29,655 nucleotides of DNA. It comes from Candidatus Planktophila sp. Its GTDB lineage: Bacteria; Actinomycetota; Actinomycetes; Nanopelagicales; Nanopelagicaceae. Positions 7,259-14,325 of this stretch are shown in pieces (the stretch's first letter is position 1; each line of letters opens with the position of its first letter). The translations under genes and the position numbers were made by a program. Under the pieces are notes generated by a model, which was not told the DNA's origin, did not search any database, and saw nothing but the letters and a program-made list of their open reading frames with translations. The stretch covers positions 1 to 29,655 of the forward strand of contig JAURJS010000084.1 in NCBI GenBank assembly GCA_030832135.1, in the 5' to 3' direction.

Positions 7259-7981
7259 CTAGTTCGATGTATGTTCCAAAACCGCGCGACCCCATTGTTG
7301 AATGATGGGTTTCCATTTTGTTGCCAAATCGCCCTCTCGGGATTTCACCATCGAAGCAACAGTTGCATCTGCTGTAGCTCCATCAAAGTTCTTAAATGCG
7401 TTATCTGGCTTCGCCTCCCACAGTGCAACAATCGATGCATCTGCCTCCGGATGGCATTGCAAGCCATAACTCAACGTCCCAACTTTGAAGATCTGAGTTG
7501 GGCACTGTGGACTATCAGCAATCAATGTTGCACCAGTTGGCAAGATGGAGACATAGTCCTCATGCCATTGAGTCGTAGGTGCGCTCTTTCCAACATTCAT
7601 AATCGCATCATCTGCGACCTGATTGATCTCATAGATTCCGATCTCATTGGAATCCAGTCGAGAGATAGTTCCACCCAAGGCAGCCCCAAGGAGCTGAGCG
7701 CCAAGACAGATTCCGAGAACGGGAAGATCTGCATCTACTGATTTCTTGATCAACGCCTTCTCGACTGCAAGCCATGGATATTCGTTATCTTGCATGGCAT
7801 TCATCGCTCCACCAAGGGGGATTACCGCGCAGATATCTGAGCTGAGTTCAGTTGGAATTGTTTCACCATCGAAAGCCTTAATGGTTCTAGTTGTAAAGCC
7901 AATCTCCTCCAACCACTCTGCGACTAGGTGCGGAGGATCGGTTGCGTAATTTTGGATGAAGAGAACTACATTATTGGACAT
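7259..7981 (-). CDS. Class I glutamine amidotransferase domain protein (GuaA-type)
   Basis: A 240-residue stand-alone GATase1 protein. The nucleophile is C92 in GICLGAQLLG; the other triad members are H177 and E179 in QCHPEAD. The N-terminal strand VVLFIQNY and the PLGGAMNAMQ oxyanion segment fit proteins annotated as GMP synthase-like glutamine amidotransferases. Such proteins supply ammonia from glutamine, or use the same fold as gamma-glutamyl hydrolases. The partner or substrate is not known. It is not the expected TrpG/PabA type, although pabB and pabC lie 900 bp away on the other strand. It lies 21 bp downstream of tRNA-Val and has its own leaderless -10. Confidence 0.85.
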   Translation of the reverse strand: MSNNVVLFIQNYATDPPHLVAEWLEEIGFTTRTIKAFDGETIPTELSSDICAVIPLGGAMNAMQDNEYPWLAVEKALIKKSVDADLPVLGICLGAQLLGAALGGTISRLDSNEIGIYEINQVADDAIMNVGKSAPTTQWHEDYVSILPTGATLIADSPQCPTQIFKVGTLSYGLQCHPEADASIVALWEAKPDNAFKNFDGATADATVASMVKSREGDLATKWKPIIQQWGRAVLEHTSN

Positions 7982-7993
7982 AGAGAAATCCTA
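7982..7993 (-). promoter_or_regulatory. Leaderless-type -10 for the amidotransferase gene
   Basis: TAGGAT on the minus strand at 7993-7988 ends 6 nt before the ATG at 7981-7979. The matching -35 position would fall inside the tRNA-Val gene and has no consensus. Confidence 0.42.
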
Positions 7994-8002
7994 ATATGGA
8001 AG

Positions 8003-8074
8003 TGGACGATACTGGGATCGAACCAGTGACCCCCACAATGTCAATGTGGTGCTCTACCGCTGAGCCAATCGTCC
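8003..8074 (-). tRNA. tRNA-Val (anticodon GAC)
   Basis: A 72-nt cloverleaf on the minus strand. The acceptor stem GGACGAT pairs with ATCGTCC, with discriminator A. The anticodon stem CCACA/TGTGG encloses the loop TTGACAT, giving GAC. The T-arm is ACTGG-TTCGATC-CCAGT. CCA is not encoded. It is the last of three tRNA genes on this strand, separated from tRNA-Cys by the cupin gene. Confidence 0.96.
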
Positions 8075-8135
8075 GGGTCTTATGAAGTTGTGGTGAGGCC
8101 GTGGAGGAAGTGTAACGCAAGAAGAGCTATGGTGA

Positions 8136-8489
8136 TTAGCGAGCGTAATCATCCTCGATGCGCTCGATATCGTCTTCGCCAAAGTAGGTTCCACGCTGGA
8201 CCTCAACGAAGATCATGACCTCAGAGCCTGAATTGCCGATGCGATGCTGTTCGCCGATTGCGACCTCAACAGATTCACCCGCATGTGCCTTAAATGTCTT
8301 ATCGCCGAGAACTACATCAGCGACTCCAGAGACGATATACCAATGCTCTTCTCGCTTCTGGTGGCGCTGCAAAGAGAGGCGATGACCTGGCTCGACCCAG
8401 ATAGTTTTCACTTTATATGTAGGTGTGTCGGCAAGCACTTGGTAACGACCCCATGGACGCTCTGGACCTTCGAGGTATTCCTGTGTCAT
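8136..8489 (-). CDS. Stand-alone cupin, phosphomannose isomerase type II C-terminal-like
   Basis: A 117-residue single cupin closely resembling the C-terminal isomerase domain of bifunctional mannose-1-phosphate guanylyltransferase / mannose-6-phosphate isomerase enzymes. Typical segments are ERPWGRYQVL near the start, VEPGHRLSLQRHQKREEHWY with histidines that would bind the metal, VSGVADVVLGD, and GEQHRIGN near the end. The likely reaction is fructose-6-phosphate / mannose-6-phosphate interconversion, feeding GDP-mannose and hence PIM synthesis by pimA; that link is inference. The frame has ATGs at 8495 and 8489. I chose 8489 because TACTCT ends 7 nt before it, which fits a leaderless start. 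The gene sits between tRNA-Cys and tRNA-Val. Confidence 0.85.
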   Translation of the reverse strand: MTQEYLEGPERPWGRYQVLADTPTYKVKTIWVEPGHRLSLQRHQKREEHWYIVSGVADVVLGDKTFKAHAGESVEVAIGEQHRIGNSGSEVMIFVEVQRGTYFGEDDIERIEDDYAR

Positions 8490-8502
8490 GGGCATCAGAG
8501 TA
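8490..8502 (-). promoter_or_regulatory. Leaderless-type -10 for the cupin gene
   Basis: TACTCT on the minus strand at 8502-8497 lies 1 nt before the first in-frame ATG (8495) and 7 nt before the second (8489). Only the second fits a transcript starting at its ATG, so this site decides the start. Confidence 0.5.
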
Positions 8503-8554
8503 TTCCGTTTCTTCGTTGAAACACTTTTACATCAGATAAATCATTGATAACGAT

Positions 8555-8628
8555 TGGAGGTGGAAACGGGATTTGAACCCGTGTAGAGGGATTTGCAGTC
8601 CCTTGCCTCGCCTCTCGGCCATTCCACC
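8555..8628 (-). tRNA. tRNA-Cys (anticodon GCA), CCA encoded
   Basis: A minus-strand cloverleaf. The acceptor stem GGTGGAA pairs with TTCCACC. The discriminator is U, the identity base for cysteine, followed by an encoded CCA (8557-8555). The anticodon stem AGGGA/TCCCT holds the loop CTGCAAA, giving GCA. The T-arm is ACGGG-TTCAAAT-CCCGT. It is the only one of the three tRNA genes here with CCA in the DNA. Confidence 0.95.
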
Positions 8629-8716
8629 ATTTCCCAGGTCAGAATTTAAAACTCTGCCCAGTAGATAAAAAGCCACCTTCGAAGATATAGATCTACAAAA
8701 AGTGACTTCTAATCCG

Positions 8717-8789
8717 AGCGGACGACGGGGTTCGAACCCGCGACCTGAACCTTGGCAAGGTTCCGCGCTACCAGCTGCGCTACGTCCGC
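8717..8789 (-). tRNA. tRNA-Gly (anticodon GCC)
   Basis: A 73-nt minus-strand cloverleaf. The acceptor stem GCGGACG pairs with CGTCCGC, with discriminator U. The anticodon stem GAACC/GGTTC holds TTGCCAA, giving GCC. The T-arm is GCGGG-TTCGAAC-CCCGT. CCA is not encoded. It is the first gene of the Gly-Cys-Val series; the 88 bp between it and tRNA-Cys contain A/T runs but no convincing hairpin terminator. Confidence 0.95.
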
Positions 8790-8803
8790 GTATTGCGGGC
8801 GCA

Positions 8804-8833
8804 AATCTAGCGCAGGAGGGGCAGAAGTGCCAA
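8804..8833 (-). promoter_or_regulatory. Probable promoter of the tRNA-Gly/Cys unit
   Basis: On the minus strand TTGGCA (8833-8828) and TAGATT (8809-8804) are 18 bp apart. Transcription would begin about 7 bases before the tRNA-Gly 5' end at 8789, a normal tRNA leader. Confidence 0.45.
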
Positions 8834-8861
8834 AGCGCGCTTTTCTGCAACCGGTAGCCCT

Positions 8862-8873
8862 TAGCCTTACCCC
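8862..8873 (+). promoter_or_regulatory. Leaderless-type -10 for pabB
   Basis: TAGCCT at 8862-8867 ends 6 nt before the ATG at 8874. No Shine-Dalgarno is present (the spacer is TACCCC) and no clear -35 is seen. Confidence 0.45.
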
Positions 8874-9878
8874 ATGTTTATCGGTGGTGGCCATCAATTC
8901 TGGATGGGCGGGCTCCATGCCAGCCGCCTGGCTGAGGTCACCTCTGATCCATCTCGGTTAGATGATGGAAATTTCTGGGCAGTTCTTGCCACCTTTGAAG
9001 GTAATTATCACTTTGCGCGATTTAAGAAGGTCGTGGAGCGAGAGTTTCCGCAAGTAGAACCTTGGCAACGTTTAGAGCGTCCTTGGAAATCGAGCCAAGA
9101 GATGATTGATTTCATCGGATATGTTCACGAGATTAGAGAGTCGATCGCTGCAGGTGGGGTTTATCAAGTCAATGCATGCCGCGAGCTCTCACATTTCATG
9201 GGCGAAAAACCTCAGAAATTAGAGTCGCTCTTTGCAGCAATCCTTGGAGCCCATCCCGCTCCCTTTGCATCCTTCTTAAAGATTCCGGGATTTGAAATTG
9301 CATCAGCTTCTCCTGAGCGTTTTCTTTCTCGCAATGGAGATCGCATCATCACCTCACCTATCAAGGGAACTATTCGTTGGAATCAAGAGGTTTTTGGCGA
9401 TAAAGATAAATCAGAGAATCTGATGATTGTGGATTTAATGCGCAATGACATCTCACAGATCTGTGAACCTGGTTCAGTTGAAGTAAGCGCGCTCTTTAGA
9501 CAAGAGAAGCATCCTGGAATAACTCATTTAGTTTCCGATATTGAGGGCACACTTCGAAGTGGCGTGAGCTGGAGTGAGATATTTAAGGCAACGCTTCCAC
9601 CTGGTTCAGTCTCTGGTGCGCCAAAGAGTTCTGCGCTGACGATCATAAAAGAGCATGAAGTAAGCAATCGCGGTCCTTACTGTGGAGCTCTTGGATATAT
9701 CCACGGCGATCGCGCTGAATTGGCTGTTGCGATCAGAACATTCTGGACTACCGGAGATAAATATCTTCGCTATGGCACAGGAGCTGGCATTACTTGGGGC
9801 AGCGATCCGCATGCAGAGTGGGAAGAGACTCAACTCAAAGCCCGTCACCTGATCTCTATTGCCGGAGGCGAACTGTGA
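8874..9878 (+). CDS. pabB: Aminodeoxychorismate synthase component I
   Basis: Chorismate-binding enzyme that makes 4-amino-4-deoxychorismate for folate synthesis, in the cytoplasm. The diagnostic motif is PIKGT at residues 162-166: its lysine (K164) marks aminodeoxychorismate synthase, whereas anthranilate synthases have PIAGT. Other family motifs are SASPERFLS near 144-152, ENLMIVDLMRND near 181-192, and PPGSVSGAPK at 242-251. At 334 residues it is shorter than full-length PabB (about 450); most of the N-terminal regulatory-type domain is missing while the catalytic core is complete. The amidotransferase partner PabA is not adjacent. The stop overlaps the pabC start by 4 bp (GTGA). The leaderless -10 supports the ATG chosen. 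Confidence 0.9.
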   Translation: MFIGGGHQFWMGGLHASRLAEVTSDPSRLDDGNFWAVLATFEGNYHFARFKKVVEREFPQVEPWQRLERPWKSSQEMIDFIGYVHEIRESIAAGGVYQVNACRELSHFMGEKPQKLESLFAAILGAHPAPFASFLKIPGFEIASASPERFLSRNGDRIITSPIKGTIRWNQEVFGDKDKSENLMIVDLMRNDISQICEPGSVEVSALFRQEKHPGITHLVSDIEGTLRSGVSWSEIFKATLPPGSVSGAPKSSALTIIKEHEVSNRGPYCGALGYIHGDRAELAVAIRTFWTTGDKYLRYGTGAGITWGSDPHAEWEETQLKARHLISIAGGEL

Positions 9879-10600
9879 TTCATCCAGCGCGGCGACCATT
9901 TCCTGAAGGTGATGGATTTTTTGAGACGTTAAGAACAGAAGATGGAAAGGTCGCCGAGTTCACTCGACATATGCGCCGGGCACTCACAGCATCTGCTGCC
10001 ACTGGAATCAAGATGCCAGGTGAAGAAAGTATTCGCGCACAGGTTGCACAGGTGTTGGCAGAGAATCCGCACCCGATTGGACGGCTACGCATCTGTTTCA
10101 CCACCGATGGAGTTGTCATCACACATGACCCTTATGAAGATTTGGTTGAAGGGGGATTTCTTACCTTCTCACCACACACATCTAAGGCAATTGGTGAGCA
10201 ATTTAAGACCTTCCCATATGACTCTCACTACGAGATTGTCGATGAGGCAAGAGCACACGGCTTCGATGATGCAATCGTCTTTAATAGCGCCAACAATGTG
10301 ACGGAGACGGGAATCTCTAACCTAGCCTTCCTCTTCGACGACACCTGGGTCACGCCGCCAATCTCAGCTGGCATCTTGCCGGGAACGATGAGATCTCTCG
10401 CAATTGAGAGATGTGGCGTTGAGGTGCGCAACATTCATATCACTGAAGTTCCGCAGGCTTCAGAGATCACATTGTTAAGCAGTCTCAAGATTGCGCAACC
10501 TGTTGAGCAAGTTGGAGAGATGCGCCTGCCGTGTGGTGAGGCCTCGCTCGCCTTCGTGACCCAAATAAGGGAAAAGATTCAATACTTTTCGGTACTCTAG
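9875..10600 (+). CDS. pabC: Aminodeoxychorismate lyase / class IV aminotransferase
   Basis: PLP-dependent fold IV enzyme, here most likely 4-amino-4-deoxychorismate lyase, which releases pyruvate to give p-aminobenzoate. I place the start at the GTG at 9875-9877, overlapping the pabB TGA and preceded by GGAGG at a good distance; this gives 241 residues. An open frame continues upstream, but that part lies within pabB and is not family-like. [10 protein letters not shown] near the start, [10 protein letters not shown], the lysine in FKTFPY as the likely PLP Schiff base, and [14 protein letters not shown] as the phosphate and substrate region all fit the family. Branched-chain or D-amino acid aminotransferase activity cannot be excluded by sequence alone, but coupling to pabB favours the lyase. 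Confidence 0.88.
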   Translation: MIHPARRPFPEGDGFFETLRTEDGKVAEFTRHMRRALTASAATGIKMPGEESIRAQVAQVLAENPHPIGRLRICFTTDGVVITHDPYEDLVEGGFLTFSPHTSKAIGEQFKTFPYDSHYEIVDEARAHGFDDAIVFNSANNVTETGISNLAFLFDDTWVTPPISAGILPGTMRSLAIERCGVEVRNIHITEVPQASEITLLSSLKIAQPVEQVGEMRLPCGEASLAFVTQIREKIQYFSVL

Positions 10601-10604
10601 TCAT
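10593..10604 (+). promoter_or_regulatory. Leaderless-type -10 for thrS
   Basis: TACTCT at 10593-10598, covering the end of pabC, finishes 6 nt before the thrS ATG. The short gap contains no room for a leader-type regulator. Confidence 0.5.
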
Positions 10605-12593
10605 ATGTCCGAAATCGCGATCACCGTCGAGGGTCAGCCACGTAAGGTTGAAGTCGACCAGAAGCCCACCCATCTCTTTGCAGATAATAAAGAGGTAGTC
10701 GTTTGCAAGATCAACGGAGTACTCCGCGATCTCTGGACCGATCTCGCAGATGGTGATGTTGTTGAAGGCGTGACGATTTCATCTCCTGAAGGGCTAGCAG
10801 TCCTTCGCCACTCAACAGCCCACGTGATGGCTCAAGCTGTCCAACAAGTATTTTCACAGACACGACTTGGAATTGGTCCTCCGATCACAGATGGTTTCTA
10901 TTACGACTTTGATCCACAAGAACCATTTAATCCTGATGATCTAGAGAAGATCGAAAGCGCGATGCGCAAGATTGTTAAGGAAGGCCAGCGCTTCAAGCGC
11001 CGCGTCACAACCGAGGCAGATGCTCTTAAAGAGCTCGCCCACGAACCATATAAATGTGAACTCATTGGCCTGAAAGGACCGCAAGGAGATGAGGCAAGCG
11101 TTGAAGTAGGTGGGGGAGAACTCACTATCTATGACAACTTAGGTCGAGATGGACAACCAGTCTGGTCTGATCTCTGTCGCGGTCCACACCTGCCATCGAC
11201 CAAGCACATCCCCGCATTTAAGTTGATGCGTAGTGCTGGTGCCTATTGGCGTGGTTCCGAGAAGAATCCGATGCTCCAACGTATCTACGGAACCGCATGG
11301 CCATCTCAAGATGAACTGAACGCTTATTTAGAGTTATTGGCTGAGGCGGAAAAGCGCGATCACCGACGCCTCGGACAAGAGTTAGATCTCTTCTCATTTC
11401 CAGATGAGATTGGTTCTGGCCTTGCCGTCTTCCACCCTAAAGGCGGAATTGTTCGCCGTGCGATGGAGGATTACTCACGAAAGCGCCATGAAGATGAGGG
11501 GTATGAATTCGTTTACTCACCTCACCTGACAAAGGCAGCGCTCTTTCAGAAGTCCGGCCACCTCGATTGGTACTCAGAGGGCATGTATCCACCGATGATT
11601 ATGGATGAAGAGCTCCATGAAGATGGAACTATCAAGCGTCCTGGTCAGCAGTACTACATGAAGCCGATGAACTGCCCCTTCCACAACTTGATTTTCGCAT
11701 CTCGTGGTCGTTCATATCGCGAACTTCCATTACGCCTCTTTGAATTTGGAACTGTCTATCGTTACGAGAAGTCCGGCGTTCTTCATGGCATTACACGTGC
11801 TCGCGGTTTTACCCAGGATGATGCTCACATCTACTGCACTAAAGATCAGATGCCAGGTGAGCTTGATTCTCTCCTTACCTTCGTTCTCAATCTCTTACGT
11901 GATTACGGTCTTGAAGATTTCTATCTCGAACTATCAACGCGTAATCCCGAGAAATCTGTTGGAGAAGATTCAGATTGGGAAGAAGCGACAGAGGCTCTTC
12001 GCAAAGCTGCACTTGCCCAGAATCTTGAGCTGGTTCTCGACGAGGGTGGAGCTGCCTTCTATGGTCCGAAGATTTCGGTACAGGCAAAGGATGCGATTGG
12101 TCGCACCTGGCAGATGTCTACCATCCAGGTTGACTTCCAACTTCCACAGCGATTTGAACTTGAATATGCATCATCAGATGGCACACGCCAACGTCCGGTG
12201 ATGATTCACCGCGCACTCTTCGGTTCAATCGAACGATTCTTCGGTGTTCTCACAGAGCATTACTCAGGCGCCTTCCCAGCATGGCTTGCTCCGGTGCAGG
12301 CGATCGCAATTCCTGTTGCCGATACCTTTAATGACTATATGTTTGAAGTTGTTGCACAATTAAAGAAGGCTGGCATCCGCGCAGATATTGACACCTCTGA
12401 TGATCGCTTCCAAAAGAAGATTCGCAACGCCCAACTGCAGAAGATTCCATTTATGTTGATTGCTGGTGAAGAGGATATGAAGGCTGGAGCGATCTCATTC
12501 CGCTACCGCAATGGCGAGCAGAAGAATGGTGTTCCTATCGCAGAAGCAATCAAGGAGATTGCTCAAGTAGTAGCCGATCGAGTTCAGAACTAA
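10605..12593 (+). CDS. thrS: Threonyl-tRNA synthetase
   Basis: Charges tRNA-Thr. The 662-residue protein has the full bacterial architecture. A TGS domain covers about residues 1-62. The editing domain carries the HxxxH pair (H69, H73 in [10 protein letters not shown]). The class II core includes [12 protein letters not shown] (zinc-binding cysteine and motif 2 region), [13 protein letters not shown], and the later motif 3 region [18 protein letters not shown]-terminal anticodon-binding domain covers about 550-662 ([12 protein letters not shown] onward). It starts 4 bp after the pabC stop with no Shine-Dalgarno but a leaderless -10. Many bacteria control thrS through a T-box or an operator; neither fits in this gap. 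The thrS-HIT-pgsA order is shared with Mycobacterium. Confidence 0.97.
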   Translation: MSEIAITVEGQPRKVEVDQKPTHLFADNKEVVVCKINGVLRDLWTDLADGDVVEGVTISSPEGLAVLRHSTAHVMAQAVQQVFSQTRLGIGPPITDGFYYDFDPQEPFNPDDLEKIESAMRKIVKEGQRFKRRVTTEADALKELAHEPYKCELIGLKGPQGDEASVEVGGGELTIYDNLGRDGQPVWSDLCRGPHLPSTKHIPAFKLMRSAGAYWRGSEKNPMLQRIYGTAWPSQDELNAYLELLAEAEKRDHRRLGQELDLFSFPDEIGSGLAVFHPKGGIVRRAMEDYSRKRHEDEGYEFVYSPHLTKAALFQKSGHLDWYSEGMYPPMIMDEELHEDGTIKRPGQQYYMKPMNCPFHNLIFASRGRSYRELPLRLFEFGTVYRYEKSGVLHGITRARGFTQDDAHIYCTKDQMPGELDSLLTFVLNLLRDYGLEDFYLELSTRNPEKSVGEDSDWEEATEALRKAALAQNLELVLDEGGAAFYGPKISVQAKDAIGRTWQMSTIQVDFQLPQRFELEYASSDGTRQRPVMIHRALFGSIERFFGVLTEHYSGAFPAWLAPVQAIAIPVADTFNDYMFEVVAQLKKAGIRADIDTSDDRFQKKIRNAQLQKIPFMLIAGEEDMKAGAISFRYRNGEQKNGVPIAEAIKEIAQVVADRVQN

Positions 12594-12595
12594 CC

Positions 12596-13126
12596 ATGTC
12601 TGAGGCGGTTGTTGGTGGAGCTGGAATGCCAGATGGCTGGCAACGTCTCTGGGCTCCACATCGCCTTGACTATCTTCGCGGTGAAAATCGCCCACTTGAA
12701 GGCAATAACGTTGAATGCCCGTTCTGTCGCATTCCGACGTTATCGGATGAAGAAGGGTTAATCGTCGCTCGCGGAACTCATGCCTATGTGGTGATGAACT
12801 TGTATCCATATAACCCAGGCCATCTCTTAGTTTGCGCCTTTCGCCATGTTGCAGATCTGACCGAGCTCACTCTGGAAGAGCGTCACGAGATTACCGATAT
12901 GACATCTCATGCGATGAATACCATTCGCAAAGTTTCCAAGTGTGAGGGTTTCAATCTAGGCATGAATCAAGGTGCAATCTCAGGCGCTGGAGTTGCCGCA
13001 CATATCCATCAACATATTGTTCCGAGATGGTCAGGGGATGCAAACTTCATGCCGATTATCGGCAAGACCAAAGTAATGCCTCAGCTTCTTACTTTGACGC
13101 GAGATGAGTTAGCTGCGGCTTGGTAA
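12596..13126 (+). CDS. HIT family protein, Ap4A phosphorylase-like
   Basis: A 176-residue histidine-triad protein corresponding to the actinobacterial HIT protein encoded next to thrS, characterised in Mycobacterium (Rv2613c) as an Ap4A phosphorylase. The triad HIHQHIVPRW has histidines at 136, 138 and 140. A zinc-type CPFC lies at 41-44. LGMNQGAISGAGVAAH is the nucleotide-binding stretch, and the early WAPHRLDYL is typical of this subfamily. The link to aminoacyl-tRNA synthetases is that they produce Ap4A as a side product. The start is uncertain: the ATG at 12596 is 2 bp after thrS, but an in-frame ATG at 12626 has a purine-rich GGTGGAG before it. The last 18 bases overlap the convergent EF-G-like gene. 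Confidence 0.9.
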   Translation: MSEAVVGGAGMPDGWQRLWAPHRLDYLRGENRPLEGNNVECPFCRIPTLSDEEGLIVARGTHAYVVMNLYPYNPGHLLVCAFRHVADLTELTLEERHEITDMTSHAMNTIRKVSKCEGFNLGMNQGAISGAGVAAHIHQHIVPRWSGDANFMPIIGKTKVMPQLLTLTRDELAAAW

Positions 13127-13705
13127 TTGATCGAGGTAGCTCTGCACTAGATCAAGACCCAAACCATTTGCAAGATTGACGGGAAGTGCGGGAAAGAGAA
13201 TCCCGGCAGCAAATGCGCCATCTTCCATCTCCATAATGTGATCTCTATATTCCTCTTGAAAATCCTTTACCAATTCAGCAAGCTCACTATCGCAGCTGCC
13301 TTCAGTTGGGGGAGTTGTTGAATAATCCTTGGTGGTTAAATCTTCGAGAGATACCGTGCCGATCGGGTCTCCGCTTTCACCATGGAGGACGAGATAGGGT
13401 GTAACAACGGGATCGAAGACGCGATTTGCGACAAGCACAGCATCATCGAAATCCATCTCCATGCCTTCAAGGACTGTCACCAGAACCATCCTGGGAGTTT
13501 GATACTCATCAAATTGGCGCCATAGCTCGATAGTGGCGTTATCGATTCCCGCCCCAGGGTTGATGGCAAATATCGCCACATCGCACTCAGGGTCGACGGC
13601 GCTTGCAACCTCTCCCTGAAGTCTTAGGGCGAATTGCTCTGGCGTTGCGCTGACGTGTGCGTAGATTTTGATCGATTTCTTAGCGTCGCGGCTAGTTGAA
13701 GTCAT
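13109..13705 (-). CDS. Reduced protein resembling part of the EF-G G domain, without GTP-binding motifs
   Basis: A 198-residue protein of unassigned function. Residues 41-80 recall the region of EF-G after switch II: CDVAIFAINPGAGIDNATIE is followed by LWRQFDEYQTPRMVLV, where EF-G has a D.AV.V..A..GVE..T...WRQ.DEY..PR pattern. The end, GLGLDLVQSYLDQLPS, resembles the end of the EF-G G domain before domain II (GVQPLLDAVVDYLPS type). No P-loop, no DxxG and no NKxD are present; the NKMD position reads VTVLEGMEMD. I infer a GTPase-dead paralogue or remnant kept as an intact frame. No signal peptide or membrane segment. A leaderless -10 (TAGAGT) lies 7 nt before the ATG. Its promoter overlaps that of pgsA, and its end overlaps the HIT gene. 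Confidence 0.6.
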   Translation of the reverse strand: MTSTSRDAKKSIKIYAHVSATPEQFALRLQGEVASAVDPECDVAIFAINPGAGIDNATIELWRQFDEYQTPRMVLVTVLEGMEMDFDDAVLVANRVFDPVVTPYLVLHGESGDPIGTVSLEDLTTKDYSTTPPTEGSCDSELAELVKDFQEEYRDHIMEMEDGAFAAGILFPALPVNLANGLGLDLVQSYLDQLPSRS

Positions 13706-13718
13706 GGAGGTAACTCTA
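13706..13718 (-). promoter_or_regulatory. Leaderless-type -10 for the EF-G-like gene
   Basis: TAGAGT on the minus strand at 13718-13713 ends 7 nt before the ATG at 13705-13703. It shares two base pairs (13717-13718) with the pgsA -10 on the other strand. Confidence 0.45.
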
Positions 13719-13728
13719 CGATGAGGAC
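13717..13728 (+). promoter_or_regulatory. Leaderless-type -10 for pgsA
   Basis: TACGAT at 13717-13722 ends 6 nt before the ATG at 13729. A TTGAAG at 13696-13701 could be a weak -35, but the spacing is only 15 bp. The spacer GAGGAC could alternatively serve as a poor Shine-Dalgarno. Confidence 0.45.
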
Positions 13729-14325
13729 ATGGTTAGCTCAGCATTTAAACCCGCCGTCAATAGATTTATTGAACCGATAGCCAGGTTGGCTATACGTGCC
13801 GGAATCACACCTAATGCTGTGACAGTTGGCGGAACGATCGGTACTGCAGCGGCTGCGATGTATTTCTATCCGCGTGGCGAGCTCTTCATCGGCACACTCG
13901 TCATCATCTTCTTCGCCTTGAGTGACCTCTTTGATGGGGCAATTGCGCGTCTTTCAAAGAGCGGCGCCAGTGCTTGGGGAGGTTTCCTCGATTCGACCTG
14001 TGATCGGATCACGGATTCCGTCATTCTTGGAAGCCTTGCTATTTATTGCATCCTAGAAGATCTAGCCATCTATCCAGTCATCATCGCAACTATTGTCTTT
14101 GGATTCCTTGTGCCCTATATCCGGGCAAAGGCAGAGTCATTTGGAATTAGTTGCACGGTGGGAATTGCAGAAAGAACCGAGCGTTTGATTATTGCGCTGA
14201 CAGCCATTGGCTTCCATGGTTTGGGCATTCCGCATATTCTGGCGGTATTGATGTGGTCGCTCTTGGCTTTGAGTGCAATCACTGCGTTGCAGAGAGTTGT
14301 CGTTGTCTATCGAGGTCTTTCCTAG
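13729..14325 (+). CDS. pgsA: CDP-alcohol phosphatidyltransferase, probable phosphatidylinositol phosphate synthase
   Basis: Integral membrane enzyme of phospholipid synthesis. The CDP-alcohol phosphatidyltransferase signature is complete: D66, D69, G70, A73, R74, G84, D88 and D92 within DLFDGAIAR...GGFLDSTCD. Several hydrophobic segments follow; total length is 198 residues. In Actinobacteria the enzyme in this position, before the mannosyl and acyl transferases, makes phosphatidylinositol (phosphate) from CDP-diacylglycerol and inositol phosphate; the neighbours patA and pimA support that role over phosphatidylglycerophosphate synthesis. It is the first gene of the PIM operon, with its stop immediately followed by the patA ATG. 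The gene symbol follows the mycobacterial usage for this locus. Confidence 0.9.
   Translation: MVSSAFKPAVNRFIEPIARLAIRAGITPNAVTVGGTIGTAAAAMYFYPRGELFIGTLVIIFFALSDLFDGAIARLSKSGASAWGGFLDSTCDRITDSVILGSLAIYCILEDLAIYPVIIATIVFGFLVPYIRAKAESFGISCTVGIAERTERLIIALTAIGFHGLGIPHILAVLMWSLLALSAITALQRVVVVYRGLS

Noticed and set aside
7259-7981. Glutamine amidotransferase considered as PabA/TrpG for the nearby pabB.
   Set aside because: Its sequence around the nucleophile and the N-terminal strands resemble GMP synthase-like proteins, and it is on the other strand beyond three tRNA genes. Kept only as a speculative partner.
8640-8710. Terminator after tRNA-Gly, suggested by two T runs on the minus strand.
   Set aside because: Neither T run is preceded by a stem; TAGATCTA and CTTCGAAG are short palindromes away from the T runs.
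8003-8789. tRNA cluster as an integration site of a mobile element.
   Set aside because: There is no integrase, no repeated tRNA end fragment and no foreign-looking gene block; flanking genes are ordinary chromosomal genes.
10560-10604. T-box or other leader control of thrS.
   Set aside because: Only 4 bp separate pabC and thrS, and a -10 element sits directly before the ATG, leaving no space for a leader.
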